Part shown: positions 1-11,531 of the stretch, piece by piece
Numbering within the stretch: the stretch's first letter is position 1
Layout: every line of letters starts with the position of its first letter
From: Gordionus sp. m RMFG-2023
Lineage: Eukaryota > Nematomorpha > Gordioida > Chordodea > Parachordodidae
Assembly (NCBI RefSeq): GCF_954871325.1
Contig: NW_027051077.1
Span: forward strand, 29,271-93,270
DNA length: 64,000 nt
Reading direction: 5' to 3'
The notes under the pieces: model-generated
Told to the model about the DNA's origin: nothing
Database searches by the model: none
The model's input: only the letters and a program-made list of their open reading frames with translations
Translations under genes and position numbers: made by a program

Positions 1-174
1 TAAATCGTTGGGGAATTATATTGTTAAAGCGAAAAAAGCGCTAGTACAAATTAAATTGAAACGATAAATCGTTGTTAAAGCGAAAAAAGCGCTAGTACTA
101 ATTAAATTGAAACGATAAATCGTTGGAAAATTATATTGTTAAAGCGAAAAAAGCGCCAGTACAAATTAAATTGA

Positions 175-188
175 AACGATAAATCGTT
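175..188. repeat. 14-bp dyad across the monomer junction (example)
   Basis: AACGAT-AA-ATCGTT is a perfect inverted repeat with 6-bp arms and a 2-base centre. It is formed by the last three bases of one monomer and the first eleven of the next, so it recurs at almost every junction. Units with a ctAT head or a cgtC head break the right arm, as do the rare cgttAgaa- and TTgat-type variants and the 45- and 61-bp deletion units. Whether the dyad binds a protein is unknown. Confidence 0.9.
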
Positions 189-241
189 GGGGAATTATAT
201 TGTTAAAGCGAAAAAAGCGCTAGTACAAATTAAATTGAAAC
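178..241. repeat. Reference 64-bp monomer (gggg head, gcgctag, acaaatt)
   Basis: This is a clean copy of the common monomer, taking the start as the g of gataaatcg and the end as gaaac. Its parts in order are: head gataaatcgtt (1-11), a variable gggg/gggA/ggAA/gcg patch (12-15), aattatattgtt (16-27), aaagcg, an A6 tract (34-39), gcg, a variable ctag/ccag/tcag/atag patch (43-46), the GTAC tetramer, and the tail aaattaaattgaaac. GC content is 19 of 64. It has four CpGs, counting the one formed at the junction with the next unit. GTAC (RsaI) and GCGC (HhaI) occur once each. Positions 12-15, 43-44 and the tail (aattAaattg or aattCaattg) separate the main variant classes. Confidence 0.98.
208..220. 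repeat. GCG-A6-GCGC core of the monomer (example)
   Basis: The A6 tract flanked by GCG on both sides is the most conserved part of the monomer and lies outside all the common deletions (13, 19 and 3 bp). A6 tracts bend DNA. At 64-bp spacing they repeat about every 6.1 helical turns (10.5 bp per turn), nearly in phase, whereas 51-bp spacing is about 4.9 turns. Departures are few: gaaaTaagcg in the 115-bp dimers, gaaaaTagcg in the aaattg-marked units, and one A5 copy at 39,236-39,298. Confidence 0.85.
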
Positions 242-292
242 GATAAATCGTTGTTAAAGCGAAAAAAGCGCTAGTACTAATTAAATTGAAAC
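242..292. repeat. Reference 51-bp short monomer (13-bp deletion, linked ctaatt)
   Basis: This unit equals the 64-bp monomer without 13 bases (gggaattatattg), so cgttg joins directly to ttaaag. The lost segment is flanked by TTG on both sides, with one TTG kept, which looks like a slippage or microhomology deletion of single origin. Nearly all 51-mers also carry actaatt instead of acaaatt downstream of GTAC, and gcgctag rather than gcgccag, so they form one lineage spread by array turnover. Exceptions with acaaatt occur in the 115-bp dimer arrays, and exceptions with gccag near 6,130, 7,160, 51,815 and 53,133. Confidence 0.97.
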
Positions 293-3200
293 GATAAATC
301 GTTGGGAAATTATATTGTTAAAGCGAAAAAAGCGCTAGTACAAATTACATTGAAACGATAAATCGTTGGGGAATTATATTGTTAAAGCGAAAAAAGCGCT
401 AGTACTAATTAAATTGAAACGATAAATCGTTGGGGAATTATATTATTAAAGCGAAAAAAGCGCTAGTACAAATTAAATTGAAACGATAAATCGTTGTTAA
501 AGCGAAAAAAGCGCTAGTACTAATTAAATTGAAACGATAAATCGTTAGAAAATTATATTGTTAAAGCGAAAAAAGCGCCAGTACAAATTAAATTGAAACG
601 ATAAATCGTTGGGAAATTATATTGTTAAAGCGAAAAAAGCGCTAGTACAAATTAAATTGAAACGATAAATCGTTGTTAAAGCGAAAAAAGCGCTAGTACT
701 AATTAAATTGAAACGATAAATCGTTGGGAAATTATATTGTTAATGCGAAAAAAGCGCCAGTACAAATTAAATTGAAACGATAAATCGTTGGGGAATTATA
801 TTGTTAAAGCGAAAAAAGCGCCAGTACAAATTAAATTGAAACGATAAATCGTTGGGGAATTATATTGTTAAAGCGAAAAAAGCGCTAGTACAAATTAAAT
901 TGAAACGATAAATCGTTGTTAAAGCGAAAAAAGCGCTAGTACTAATTAAATTGAAACGATAAATCGTTGGAAAATTATATTGTTATTGCGAAAAAAGCGC
1001 CAGTACAAATAAAATTGAAACGATAAATCGTTGGGAAATTATATTGTTAAAGCGAAAAAAGCGCTAGTACAAATTAAATTGAAACGATAAATCGTTGTTA
1101 AAGCGAAAAAAGCGCTAATACTAATTAAATTGAAACGATAAATCGTTGGGAAATTATATTGTTAAAGCGAAAAAAGCGCCAGTACAAATTAAATTGAAAC
1201 GATAAATCGTTGGAAAATTATATTGTTAAAGCGAAAAAAGCGCCAGTACAAATTAAATTGAAACGATAAATCGTTGGGGAATTATATTGTTAAAGCGAAA
1301 AAAGCGCCAGTACAAATTAAATTGAAACGATAAATCGTTGGGGAATTATATTGTTAAAGCGAAAAAAGCGCTAGTACAAATTAAATTGAAACGATAAATC
1401 GTTGTTAAAGCGAAAAAAGCGCTAGTACTAATTAAATTGAAACGATAAATCGTTGGGGAATTATATTGTTAAAGCGAAAAAAGCGCCAGTACAAATTAAA
1501 TTGAAACGATAAATCGTTGGAAAATTATATTGTTAAAGCGAAAAAAGCGCTAGTACTAATTAAATTGAAACGATAAATCGTTGGGGAATTATATTATTAA
1601 AGCGAAAAAAGCGCTAGTACTAATTAAATTGAAACGATAAATCGTTGGGAAATTATATTGTTAAAGCGAAAAAAGCGCCAGTACAAATTAAATTGAAACG
1701 ATAAATCGTTGGGGAATTATATTGTTAAAGCGAAAAAAGCGCTAGTACAAATTAAATTGAAACGATAAATCGTTGGGGAATTATATTGTTAAAGCGAAAA
1801 AAGCGCCAGTACAAATTAAATTGAAACGATAAATCGTTGGAAAATTATATTGTTAAAGCGAAAAAAGCGCTAGTACTAATTAAATTGAAACGATAAATCG
1901 TTGGGGAATTATATTGTTAAAGCGAAAAAAGCGCCAGTACAAATTAAATTGAAACGATAAATCGTTGGAAAATTATATTGTTAAAGCGAAAAAAGCGCTA
2001 GTACTAATTAAATTGAAACGATAAATCGTTGGGGAATTATATTATTAAAGCGAAAAAAGCGCTAGTACAAATTAAATTGAAACGATAAATCGTTGTTAAA
2101 GCGAAAAAAGCGCTAGTACTAATTAAATTGAAACGATAAATCGTTGGAAAATTATATTGTTAAAGCGAAAAAAGCGCCAGTACAAATTAAATTGAAACGA
2201 TAAATCGTTGGGAAATTATATTGTTAAAGCGAAAAAAGCGCTAGTACAAATTAAATTGAAACGATAAATCGTTGTTAAAGCGAAAAAAGCGCTAGTACTA
2301 ATTAAATTGAAACGATAAATCGTTGGGAAATTATATTGTTAATGCGAAAAAAGCGCCAGTACAAATTAAATTGAAACGATAAATCGTTGGGGAATTATAT
2401 TGTTAAAGCGAAAAAAGCGCCAGTACAAATTAAATTGAAACGATAAATCGTTGGGGAATTATATTGTTAAAGCGAAAAAAGCGCTAGTACAAATTAAATT
2501 GAATTGATAAATCGTTGTTAAAGCGAAAAAAGCGCTAGCACTAATTAAATTGAAACGATAAATCGTTGGGAAATTATATTGTTAAAGCGAAAAAAGCGCC
2601 AGTACAAATTAAATTGAAACGATAAATCGTTGGGGAATTATATTGTTAAAGCGAAAAAAGCGCTAGTACAAATTAAATTGAAACGATAAATTGTTGGGAA
2701 ATTATATTGTTAAAGCGAAAATAGCGCCAGTACAAATTAAATTGAAACGATAAATCGTTGGGGAATTATATTGTTAAAGCGAAAAAAGCGCTAGTACAAA
2801 TTAAATTGAAACGATAAATCGTTGTTAAAGCGAAAAAAGCGCTAGTACTAATTAAATTGAAACGATAAATCGTTGGGAAATTATATTGTTAAAGCGAAAA
2901 AAGCTCCAGTACAAATTAAATTGAAACGATAAATCGTTGGGGAATTATATTGTTAAAGCGAAAAAAGCGCTAGTACAAATTAAATTGAAACGATAAATCG
3001 TTGTTAAAGCGAAAAAAGCGCTAGTACTAATTAAATTGAAACGATAAATCGTTGGGAAATTATATTGTTAATGCGAAAAAAGCGCCAGTACAAATTAAAT
3101 TGAAACGATAAATCGTTGGGGAATTATATTGTTAAAGCGAAAAAAGCGCCAGTACAAATTAAATTGAAACGATAAATCGTTGGGGAATTATATTGTTAAA

Positions 3201-5293
3201 GCGAAAAAAGCGCTAGTACAAATTAAATTGAAACGATAAATCGTTGTTAAAGCGAAAAAAGCGCTAGTACTAATTAAATTGAAACGATAAATCGTTGGAA
3301 AATTATATTGTTAAAGCGAAAAAAGCGCCAGTACAAATAAAATTGAAACGATAAATCGTTGGGAAATTATATTGTTAAAGCGAAAAAAGCGCTAGTACAA
3401 ATTAAATTGAAACGATAAATCGTTGTTAAAGCGAAAAAAGCGCTAATACTAATTAAATTGAAACGATAAATCGTTGGGAAATTATATTGTTAAAGCGAAA
3501 AAAGCGCCAGTACAAATTAAATTGAAACGATAAATCGTTGGAAAATTATATTGTTAAAGCGAAAAAAGCGCCAGTACAAATTAAATTGAAACGATAAATC
3601 GTTGGGGAATTATATTGTTAAAGCGAAAAAAGCGCTAGTACTAATTAAATTGAAACGATAAATCGTTGTTAAAGCGAAAAAAGCGCTAGTACTAATTAAA
3701 TTGAAACGATAAATCGTTGGGGAATTATATTGTTAAAGCGAAAAAAGCGCCAGTACAAATTAAATTGAAACGATAAATCGTTGGAAAATTATATTGTTAA
3801 AGCGAAAAAAGCGCCAGTACAAATTAAATTGAAACGATAAATCGTTGGAGAATTATATTGTTAAAGCGAAAAAAGCGTCAGTACAAATTAAATTGAAACG
3901 AGAAATCGTTGTTAAAGCGAAAAAAGCGCTAGTACTAATTAAATTGAAACGATAAATCGTTCGCGAATTATATTGTTAAAGCGAAAAAAGCGATAGTACA
4001 TATTAAATTGAAACGATAAATCGTTGGAAAATTATATTGTTAAAGCGAAAAAAGCGCTAGTACTAATTAAATTGAAACGATAAATCGTTGGGGAATTATA
4101 TTATTAAAGCGAAAAAAGCGCTAGTACAAATTAAATTGAAACGATAAATCGTTGTTAAAGCGAAAAAAGCGCTAGTACTAATTAAATTGAAACGATAAAT
4201 CGTTGGAAAATTATATTGTTAAAGCGAAAAAAGCGCCAGTACAAATTAAATTGAAACGATAAATCGTTGGGAAATTATATTGTTAAAGCGAAAAAAGCGC
4301 TAGTACAAATTAAATTGAAACGATAAATCGTTGTTAAAGCGAAAAAAGCGCTAGTACTAATTAAATTGAAACGATAAATCGTTGGGAAATTATATTGTTA
4401 AAGCGAAAAAAGCGCCAGTACAAATTAAATTGAAACGATAAATCGTTGGGGAATTATATTGTTAAAGCGAAAAAAGCGCCAGTACAAATTAAATTGAAAC
4501 GATAAATCGTTGGGGAATTATATTGTTAAAGCGAAAAAAGCGCTAGTACAAATTAAATTGAAACGATAAATCGTTGTTAAAGCGAAAAAAGCGCTAGTAC
4601 TAATTAAATTGAAACGATAAATCGTTGGGAAATTATATTGTTAAAGTGAAAAAAGCGCCAGTACAAATTAAATTGAAACGATAAATCGTTGGGGAATTAT
4701 ATTGTTAAAGCGAAAAAAGCGCTAGTACAAATTAAATTGAAACGATAAATCGTTGGGAAATTATATTGTTAAAGCGAAAAAAGCGCCAGTACAAATTAAA
4801 TTGAAACGATAAATCGTTGGCGAATTATATTGTTAAAGCGAAAAAAGCGCCAGTACAAATTAAATTGAAACGATAAATCGTTGGGGAATTATATTGTTAA
4901 AGCGAAAAAAGCGCTAGTACAAATTAAATTGAAACGATAAATCGTTGTTAAAGCGAAAAAAGCGCTAGTACTAATTAAATTGAAACGATAAATCGTTGGG
5001 AAATTATATTGTTAAAGCGAAAAAAGCGCCAGTACAAATTAAATTGAAACGATAAATCGTTGGGGAATTATATTGTTAAAGCGAAAAAAGCGCTAGTACA
5101 AATTAAATTGAAACGATAAATCGTTGGGAAATTATATTGTTAAAGCGAAAATAGCGCCAGTACAAATTAAATTGAAACGATAAATCGTTGGGGAATTATA
5201 TTGTTAAAGCGAAAAAAGCGCTAGTACAAATTAAATTGAAACGATAAATCGTTGTTAAAGCGAAAAAAGCGCTAGTACTTATTAAATTGAAAC

Positions 5294-5402
5294 GATAAAT
5301 CGTTGGGAAATTATATTGTTAAAGCGAAAAAAGCGCCAGTACAAATTAAATTGAATTATATTGTTAAAGCGAAAAAAGCGCTAGTACAAATTAAATTGAA
5401 AC
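5294..5402. repeat. 109-bp fused pair with 45-bp unit (19-bp deletion)
   Basis: Two monomers are fused across their junction: ttgaa runs straight into ttatattg, losing 19 bases (the gaaac/gataaatcgttggg region). GAA flanks the lost segment on both sides, so this too looks like a microhomology deletion. The head, the dyad and one CpG pair are removed, while the A6 core is intact. It is preceded by a 51-mer with the rare tail actTatt, a marker shared with most other copies of this junction. Confidence 0.93.
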
Positions 5403-5517
5403 GATAAATCGTTGTTAAAGCGAAAAAAGCGCTAGTACTAATTAAATTGAAACGATAAATTGTTGGGAAATTATATTGTTAAAGCGAAAAAAGCGCCAGT
5501 ACAAATTAAATTGAAAC

Positions 5518-5578
5518 AAATCGTTGGGGAATTATATTGTTAAAGCGAAAAAAGCGCCAGTACAAATTAAATTGAAAC
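5518..5578. repeat. 61-bp monomer lacking gat at its head
   Basis: The junction reads gaaacaaatcg instead of gaaacgataaatcg, a 3-base loss that destroys the left arm of the junction dyad. It follows a unit with the aaaTtgttggga head (CpG to TpG). The same pair recurs at 19,238, 28,668, 31,728 and 38,395, always a fixed distance after a 45-bp junction, so all descend from one event. Confidence 0.92.
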
Positions 5579-8500
5579 GATAAATCGTTGGGGAATTATA
5601 TTGTTAAAGCGAAAAAAGCGCTAGTACAAATTAAATTGAAACGATAAATCGTTGTTAAAGCGAAAAAAGCGCTAGTACTAATTAAATTGAAACGATAAAT
5701 CGTTGGAAAATTATATTGTTAAAGCGAAAAAAGCGCCAGTACAAATTAAATTGAAACGATAAATCGTTGGGGAATTATATTGTTAAAGCGAAAAAAGCGC
5801 CAGTACAAATTAAATTGAAACGATAAATCGTTGGGGAATTATATTGTTAAAGCGAAAAAAGCGCTAGTACAAATTAAATTGAAACGATAAATCGTTGTTA
5901 AAGCGAAAAAAGCGCTAGTACTAATTAAATTGAAACGATAAATCGTTGGGAAATTATATTGTTAAAGCGAAAAAAGCGCTAGTACAAATTACATTGAAAC
6001 GATAAATCGTTGGGGAATTATATTGTTAAAGCGAAAAAAGCGCTAGTACTAATTAAATTGAAACGATAAATCGTTGGGGAATTATATTATTAAAGCGAAA
6101 AAAGCGCTAGTACAAATTAAATTGAAACGATAAATCGTTGTTAAAGCGAAAAAAGCGCCAGTACAAATTAAATTGAAACGATAAATCGTTGGGGAATTAT
6201 ATTGTTAAAGCGAAATAAGCGCTAGTACAAATTAAATTGAAACGATAAATCGTTGTTAAAGCGAAAAAAGCGCTAGTACTAATTAAATTGAAACGATAAA
6301 TTGTTTGGAAATTATATTGTTAAAGCGAAAAAAGCGCCAGTACAAATTAAATTGAAACGATAAATCGTTGGGGAATTATATTGTTAAAGCGAAAAAAGCG
6401 CCAGTACAAATTAAATTGAAACGATAAATCGTTGGGGAATTATATTGTTAAAGCGAAAAAAGCGCTAGTACAAATTAAATTGAAACGATAAATCGTTGTT
6501 AAAGCGAAAAAAGCGCTAGTACTAATTAAATTGAAACGATAAATCGTTGGAAAATTATATTGTTAAAGCGAAAAAAGCGCCAGTACAAATTAAATTGAAA
6601 CGATAAATCGTTGGGGAATTATATTGTTAAAGCGAAAAAAGCGCCAGTACAAATTAAATTGAAACGATAAATCGTTGGGGAATTATATTGTTAAAGCGAA
6701 AAAAGCGCTAGTACAAATTAAATTGAAACGATAAATCGTTGTTAAAGCGAAAAAAGCGCTAGTACTAATTAAATTGAAACGATAAATCGTTGGAAAATTA
6801 TATTGTTAAAGCGAAAAAAGCGCCAGTACAAATTAAATTGAAACGATAAATCGTTGGTGAATTATATTGTTAAAGCGAAAAAAGCGCTAGTACAAATTAA
6901 ATTGAAACGATAAATCGTTGTTAAAGCGAAAAAAGCGCTAGTACTAATTAAATTGAAACGATAAATCGTTGGGAAATTATATTGTTAAAGCGAAAAAAGC
7001 GCTAGTACAAATTACATTGAAACGATAAATCGTTGGGGAATTATATTGTTAAAGCGAAAAAAGCGCTAGTACTAATTAAATTGAAACGATAAATCGTTGG
7101 GGAATTATATTATTAAAGCGAAAAAAGCGCTAGTACAAATTAAATTGAAACGATAAATCGTTGTTAAAGCGAAAAAAGCGCCAGTACAAATTAAATTGAA
7201 ACGATAAATCGTTGGGGAATTATATTGTTAAAGCGAAATAAGCGCTAGTACAAATTAAATTGAAACGATAAATCGTTGTTAAAGCGAAAAAAGCGCTAGT
7301 ACTAATTAAATTGAAACGATAAATCGTTGGAAAATTATATTGTTAAAACGAAAAAAGCGCCAGTACAAATTAAATTGAAACGATAAATCGTTGGAAAATT
7401 ATATTGTTAAAGCGAAAAAAGCGCCAGTACAAATTAAATTGAAACGATAAATCGTTGTTAAAGCGAAAAAAGCGCTAGTACTAATTAAATTGAAACGATA
7501 AATCGTTGGAAAATTATGTTGTTAAAGCGAAAAAAGCGCCAGTACAAATTAAATTGAAACGATAAATCGTTGGGGAATTATATTGTTAAAGCGAAATAAG
7601 CGCTAGTACAAATTAAATTGAAACGATAAATCGTTGTTAAAGCGAAAAAAGCGCTAGTACTAATTAAATTGAAACGATAAATCGTTGGAAAATTATGTTG
7701 TTAAAGCGAAAAAAGCGCCAGTACAAATTAAATTGAAACGATAAATCGTTGGGGAATTATATTGTTAAAGCGAAAAAAGCGCCAGTACAAATTAAATTGA
7801 AACGATAAATCGTTGGGGAATTATATTGTTAAAGCGAAAAAAGCGCTAGTACAAATTAAATTGAATTGATAAATCGTTGTTAAAGCGAAAAAAGCGCTAG
7901 CACTAATTAAATTGAAACGATAAATCGTTGGGAAATTATATTGTTAAAGCGAAAAAAGCGCCAGTACAAATTAAATTGAAACGATAAATCGTTGGGGAAT
8001 TATATTGTTAAAGCGAAAAAAGCGCTAGTACAAATTAAATTGAAACGATAAATTGTTGGGAAATTATATTGTTAAAGCGAAAATAGCGCCAGTACAAATT
8101 AAATTGAAACGATAAATCGTTGGGGAATTATATTGTTAAAGCGAAAAAAGCGCTAGTACAAATTAAATTGAAACGATAAATCGTTGTTAAAGCGAAAAAA
8201 GCGCTAGTACTAATTAAATTGAAACGATAAATCGTTGGGAAATTATATTGTTAAAGCGAAAAAAGCTCCAGTACAAATTAAATTGAAACGATAAATCGTT
8301 GGGGAATTATATTGTTAAAGCGAAAAAAGCGCTAGTACAAATTAAATTGAAACGATAAATCGTTGTTAAAGCGAAAAAAGCGCTAGTACTAATTAAATTG
8401 AAACGATAAATCGTTGGGAAATTATATTGTTAATGCGAAAAAAGCGCCAGTACAAATTAAATTGAAACGATAAATCGTTGCGGAATTATATTGTTAAAGC

Positions 8501-9018
8501 GAAAAAAGCGCCAGTACAAATTAAATTGAAACGATATATCGTTGGGGAATTATATTGTTAAAGCGAAAAAAGCGCTAGTACAAATTAAATTGAAACGATA
8601 AATCGTTGTTAAAGCGAAAAAAGCGCTAATACTAATTAAATTGAAACGATAAATCGTTGGGAAATTATATTGTTAAAGCGAAAAAAGCGCCAGTACAAAT
8701 TAAATTGAAACGATAAATCGTTGGAAAATTATATTGTTAAAGCGAAAAAAGCGCCAGTACAAATTAAATTGAAACGATAAATCGTTGGGGAATTATATTG
8801 TTAAAGCGAAAAAAGCGCTAGTACAAATTAAATTGAAACGATAAATCGTTGTTAAAGCGAAAAAAGCGCTAGTACTAATTAAATTGAAACGATAAATCGT
8901 TGGGGAATTATATTGTTAAAGCGAAAAAAGCGCTAGTACAAATTAAATTGAAACGATAAATCGTTGGAAAATTATATTGTTAAAGCGAAAAAAGCGCCAG
9001 TACAAATTAAATTGAAAC

Positions 9019-9555
9019 GATAAATCGTTGGAGAATTATATTGTTAAAGCGAAAAAAGCGTCAGTACAAATTAAATTGAAACGATAAATCGTTGTTAAAG
9101 CGAAAAAAGCGCTAGTACTAATTAAATTGAAACGATAAATCGTTCGCGAATTATATTGTTAAAGCGAAAAAAGCGATAGTACATATTAAATTGAAACGAT
9201 AAATCGTTGGAAAATTATATTGTTAAAGCGAAAAAAGCGTCAGTACAAATTAAATTGAAACGATAAATCGTTGTTAAAGCGAAAAAAGCGCTAGTACTAA
9301 TTAAATTGAAACGATAAATCGTTCGCGAATTATATTGTTAAAGCGAAAAAAGCGATAGTACATATTAAATTGAAACGATAAATCGTTGGAAAATTATATT
9401 GTTAAAGCGAAAAAAGCGTCAGTACAAATTAAATTGAAACGATAAATCGTTGTTAAAGCGAAAAAAGCGCTAGTACTAATTAAATTGAAACGATAAATCG
9501 TTCGCGAATTATATTGTTAAAGCGAAAAAAGCGCCAGTTCAAATTAAATTGAAAC
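9019..9555. repeat. Local triplication of a 179-bp trimer with TTCGCGAA
   Basis: Three consecutive 179-bp units (9,019-9,197, 9,198-9,376, 9,377-9,555) each contain a 64-mer with gcgTcag, a 51-mer, and a 64-mer whose head is cgttCGCGaatt. The third copy ends gcgccagtTc instead of gcgatagtac. TTCGCGAA is an 8-bp perfect palindrome. Elsewhere this combination occurs singly (near 3,960, 14,575, 17,515, 23,875, 26,945, 36,840 and 47,578), so this is a local tandem expansion. Confidence 0.93.
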
Positions 9556-10770
9556 GATAAATCGTTGGGGAATTATATTGTTAAAGCGAAAAAAGCGCTA
9601 GTACAAATTAAATTGAAACGATAAATCGTTGTTAAAGCGAAAAAAGCGCTAGTACTAATTAAATTGAAACGATAAATCGTTGGGAAATTATATTGTTAAA
9701 GCGAAAAAAGCGCCAGTACAAATTAAATTGAAACGATAAATCGTTGGGAAATTATATTGTTAAAGCGAAAAAAGCGCCAGTACAAATTAAATTGAAACGA
9801 TAAATCGTTGGGGAATTATATTGTTAAAGCGAAAAAAGCGCCAGTACAAATTAAATTGAAACGATAAATCGTTGGGGAATTATATTGTTAAAGCGAAAAA
9901 AGCGCTAGTACAAATTAAATTGAAACGATAAATCGTTGGGGAATTATATTGTTAAAGCGAAAAAAGCGCCAGTACAAATTAAATTGAAACGATAAATCGT
10001 TGGGGAATTATATTGTTAAAGCGAAAAAAGCGCTAGTACAAATTAAATTGAAACGATAAATCGTTGTTAAAGCGAAAAAAGCGCTAGTACTAATTAAATT
10101 GAAACGATAAATCGTTGGGAAATTATATTGTTAAAGCGAAAAAAGCGCCAGTACAAATTAAATTGAAACGATAAATCGTTGGGGAATTATATTGTTAAAG
10201 CGAAAAAAGCGCTAGTACAAATTAAATTGAAACGATAAATCGTTGGGGAATTATATTGTTAAAGCGAAAAAAGCGCCAGTACAAATTAAATTGAAACGAT
10301 AAATCGTTGGGGAATTATATTGTTAAAGCGAAAAAAGCGCTAGTACAAATTAAATTGAAACGATAAATCGTTGTTAAAGCGAAAAAAGCGCTAGTACTAA
10401 TTAAATTGAAACGATAAATCGTTGGAAAATTATATTGTTAAAGCGAAAAAAGCGCCAGTACAAATTAAATTGAAACGATAAATCGTTGGGGAATTATATT
10501 GTTAAAGCGAAAAAAGCGCTAGTACAAATTAAATTGAAACGATAAATCGTTGTTAAAGCGAAAAAAGCGCTAGTACTAATTAAATTGAAACGATAAATCG
10601 TTGGAAAATTATATTGTTAAAGCGAAAAAAGCGCCAGTACAAATTAAATTGAAACGATAAATCGTTGGGGAATTATATTGTTAAAGCGAAAAAAGCGCTA
10701 GTACAAATTAAATTGAAACGATAAATCGTTGTTAAAGCGAAAAAAGCGCTAGTACTTATTAAATTGAAAC

Positions 10771-10879
10771 GATAAATCGTTGGGAAATTATATTGTTAAA
10801 GCGAAAAAAGCGCCAGTACAAATTAAATTGAATTATATTTTTAAAGCGAAAAAAGCGCTAGTACAAATTAAATTGAAAC
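10771..10879. repeat. 109-bp fused pair with 45-bp unit, T-variant
   Basis: It has the same 19-bp junction deletion as at 5,294, with one further change: atattTtt in place of atattgtt. Only its 32,812-bp-offset partner at 43,583 shares this change. No 61-bp monomer follows it, unlike the copies at 5,294, 19,014, 28,444, 31,504 and 38,171. Confidence 0.92.
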
Positions 10880-11531
10880 GATAAATCGTTGTTAAAGCGA
10901 AAAAAGCGCTAGTACTAATTAAATTGAAACGATAAATTGTTGGGAAATTATATTGTTAAAGCGAAAAAAGCACCAGTACAAATTAAATTGAAACGATAAA
11001 TCGTTGGGGAATTATATTGTTAAAGCGAAAAAAGCGCCAGTACAAATTAAATTGAAACGATAAATCGTTGGGGAATTATATTGTTAAAGCGAAAAAAGCG
11101 CTAGTACAAATTAAATTGAAACGATAAATCGTTGTTAAAGCGAAAAAAGCGCTAGTACTAATTAAATTGAAACGATAAATCGTTGGAAAATTATATTGTT
11201 AAAGCGAAAAAAGCGCCAGTACAAATTAAATTGAAACGATAAATCGTTGGGAAATTATATTGTTAAAGCGAAAAAAGCGCTAGTACAAATTAAATTGAAA
11301 CGATAAATCGTTGTTAAAGCGAAAAAAGCGCTAGTACTAATTAAATTGAAACGATAAATCGTTGGGAAATTATATTGTTAAAGCGAAAAAAGCGCCAGTA
11401 CAAATTAAATTCAAACGATAAATCGTTGGGGAATTATATTGTTAAAACGAAAAAAGCGCTAGTACAAATTAAATTGAAACGATAAATCGTTGTTAAAGCG
11501 AAAAAAGCGCTAGTACTAATTAAATTGAAAT

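Larger units (their letters stand above)
114..292. repeat. 179-bp trimer, basic higher-order unit of the mixed domains
   Basis: This first complete example is 64 (ggaaaatt head, gcgccag, acaaatt) + 64 (ggggaatt head, gcgctag, acaaatt) + 51 (gcgctag, actaatt). The same order, with gga or ggga heads for the first member, recurs through 1-13 kb, 14-22 kb and 24-46 kb, sometimes lengthened by one extra 64-mer of the gcgccag class (243 bp). Linkage of head type, ctag/ccag and unit length shows that the trimer, not the monomer, is the unit that has been amplified here. Its length is within the usual nucleosome repeat range; whether nucleosomes are phased on it is inference. Confidence 0.93.

Noticed and set aside
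114-177. CENP-B box
   Set aside because: The ggaaaatt class contains TCGTTGGAAA, which matches part of the mammalian CENP-B box, but the essential second half (CGGG) is absent and the first essential T is A. The match is probably chance.
178-241. Rho-independent terminators or promoters in each monomer
   Set aside because: The 6-bp-arm dyad is not followed by a T-run on the plus strand, and the TATA-like patch attatatt is expected in AT-rich repeats. There is no gene for either to serve.
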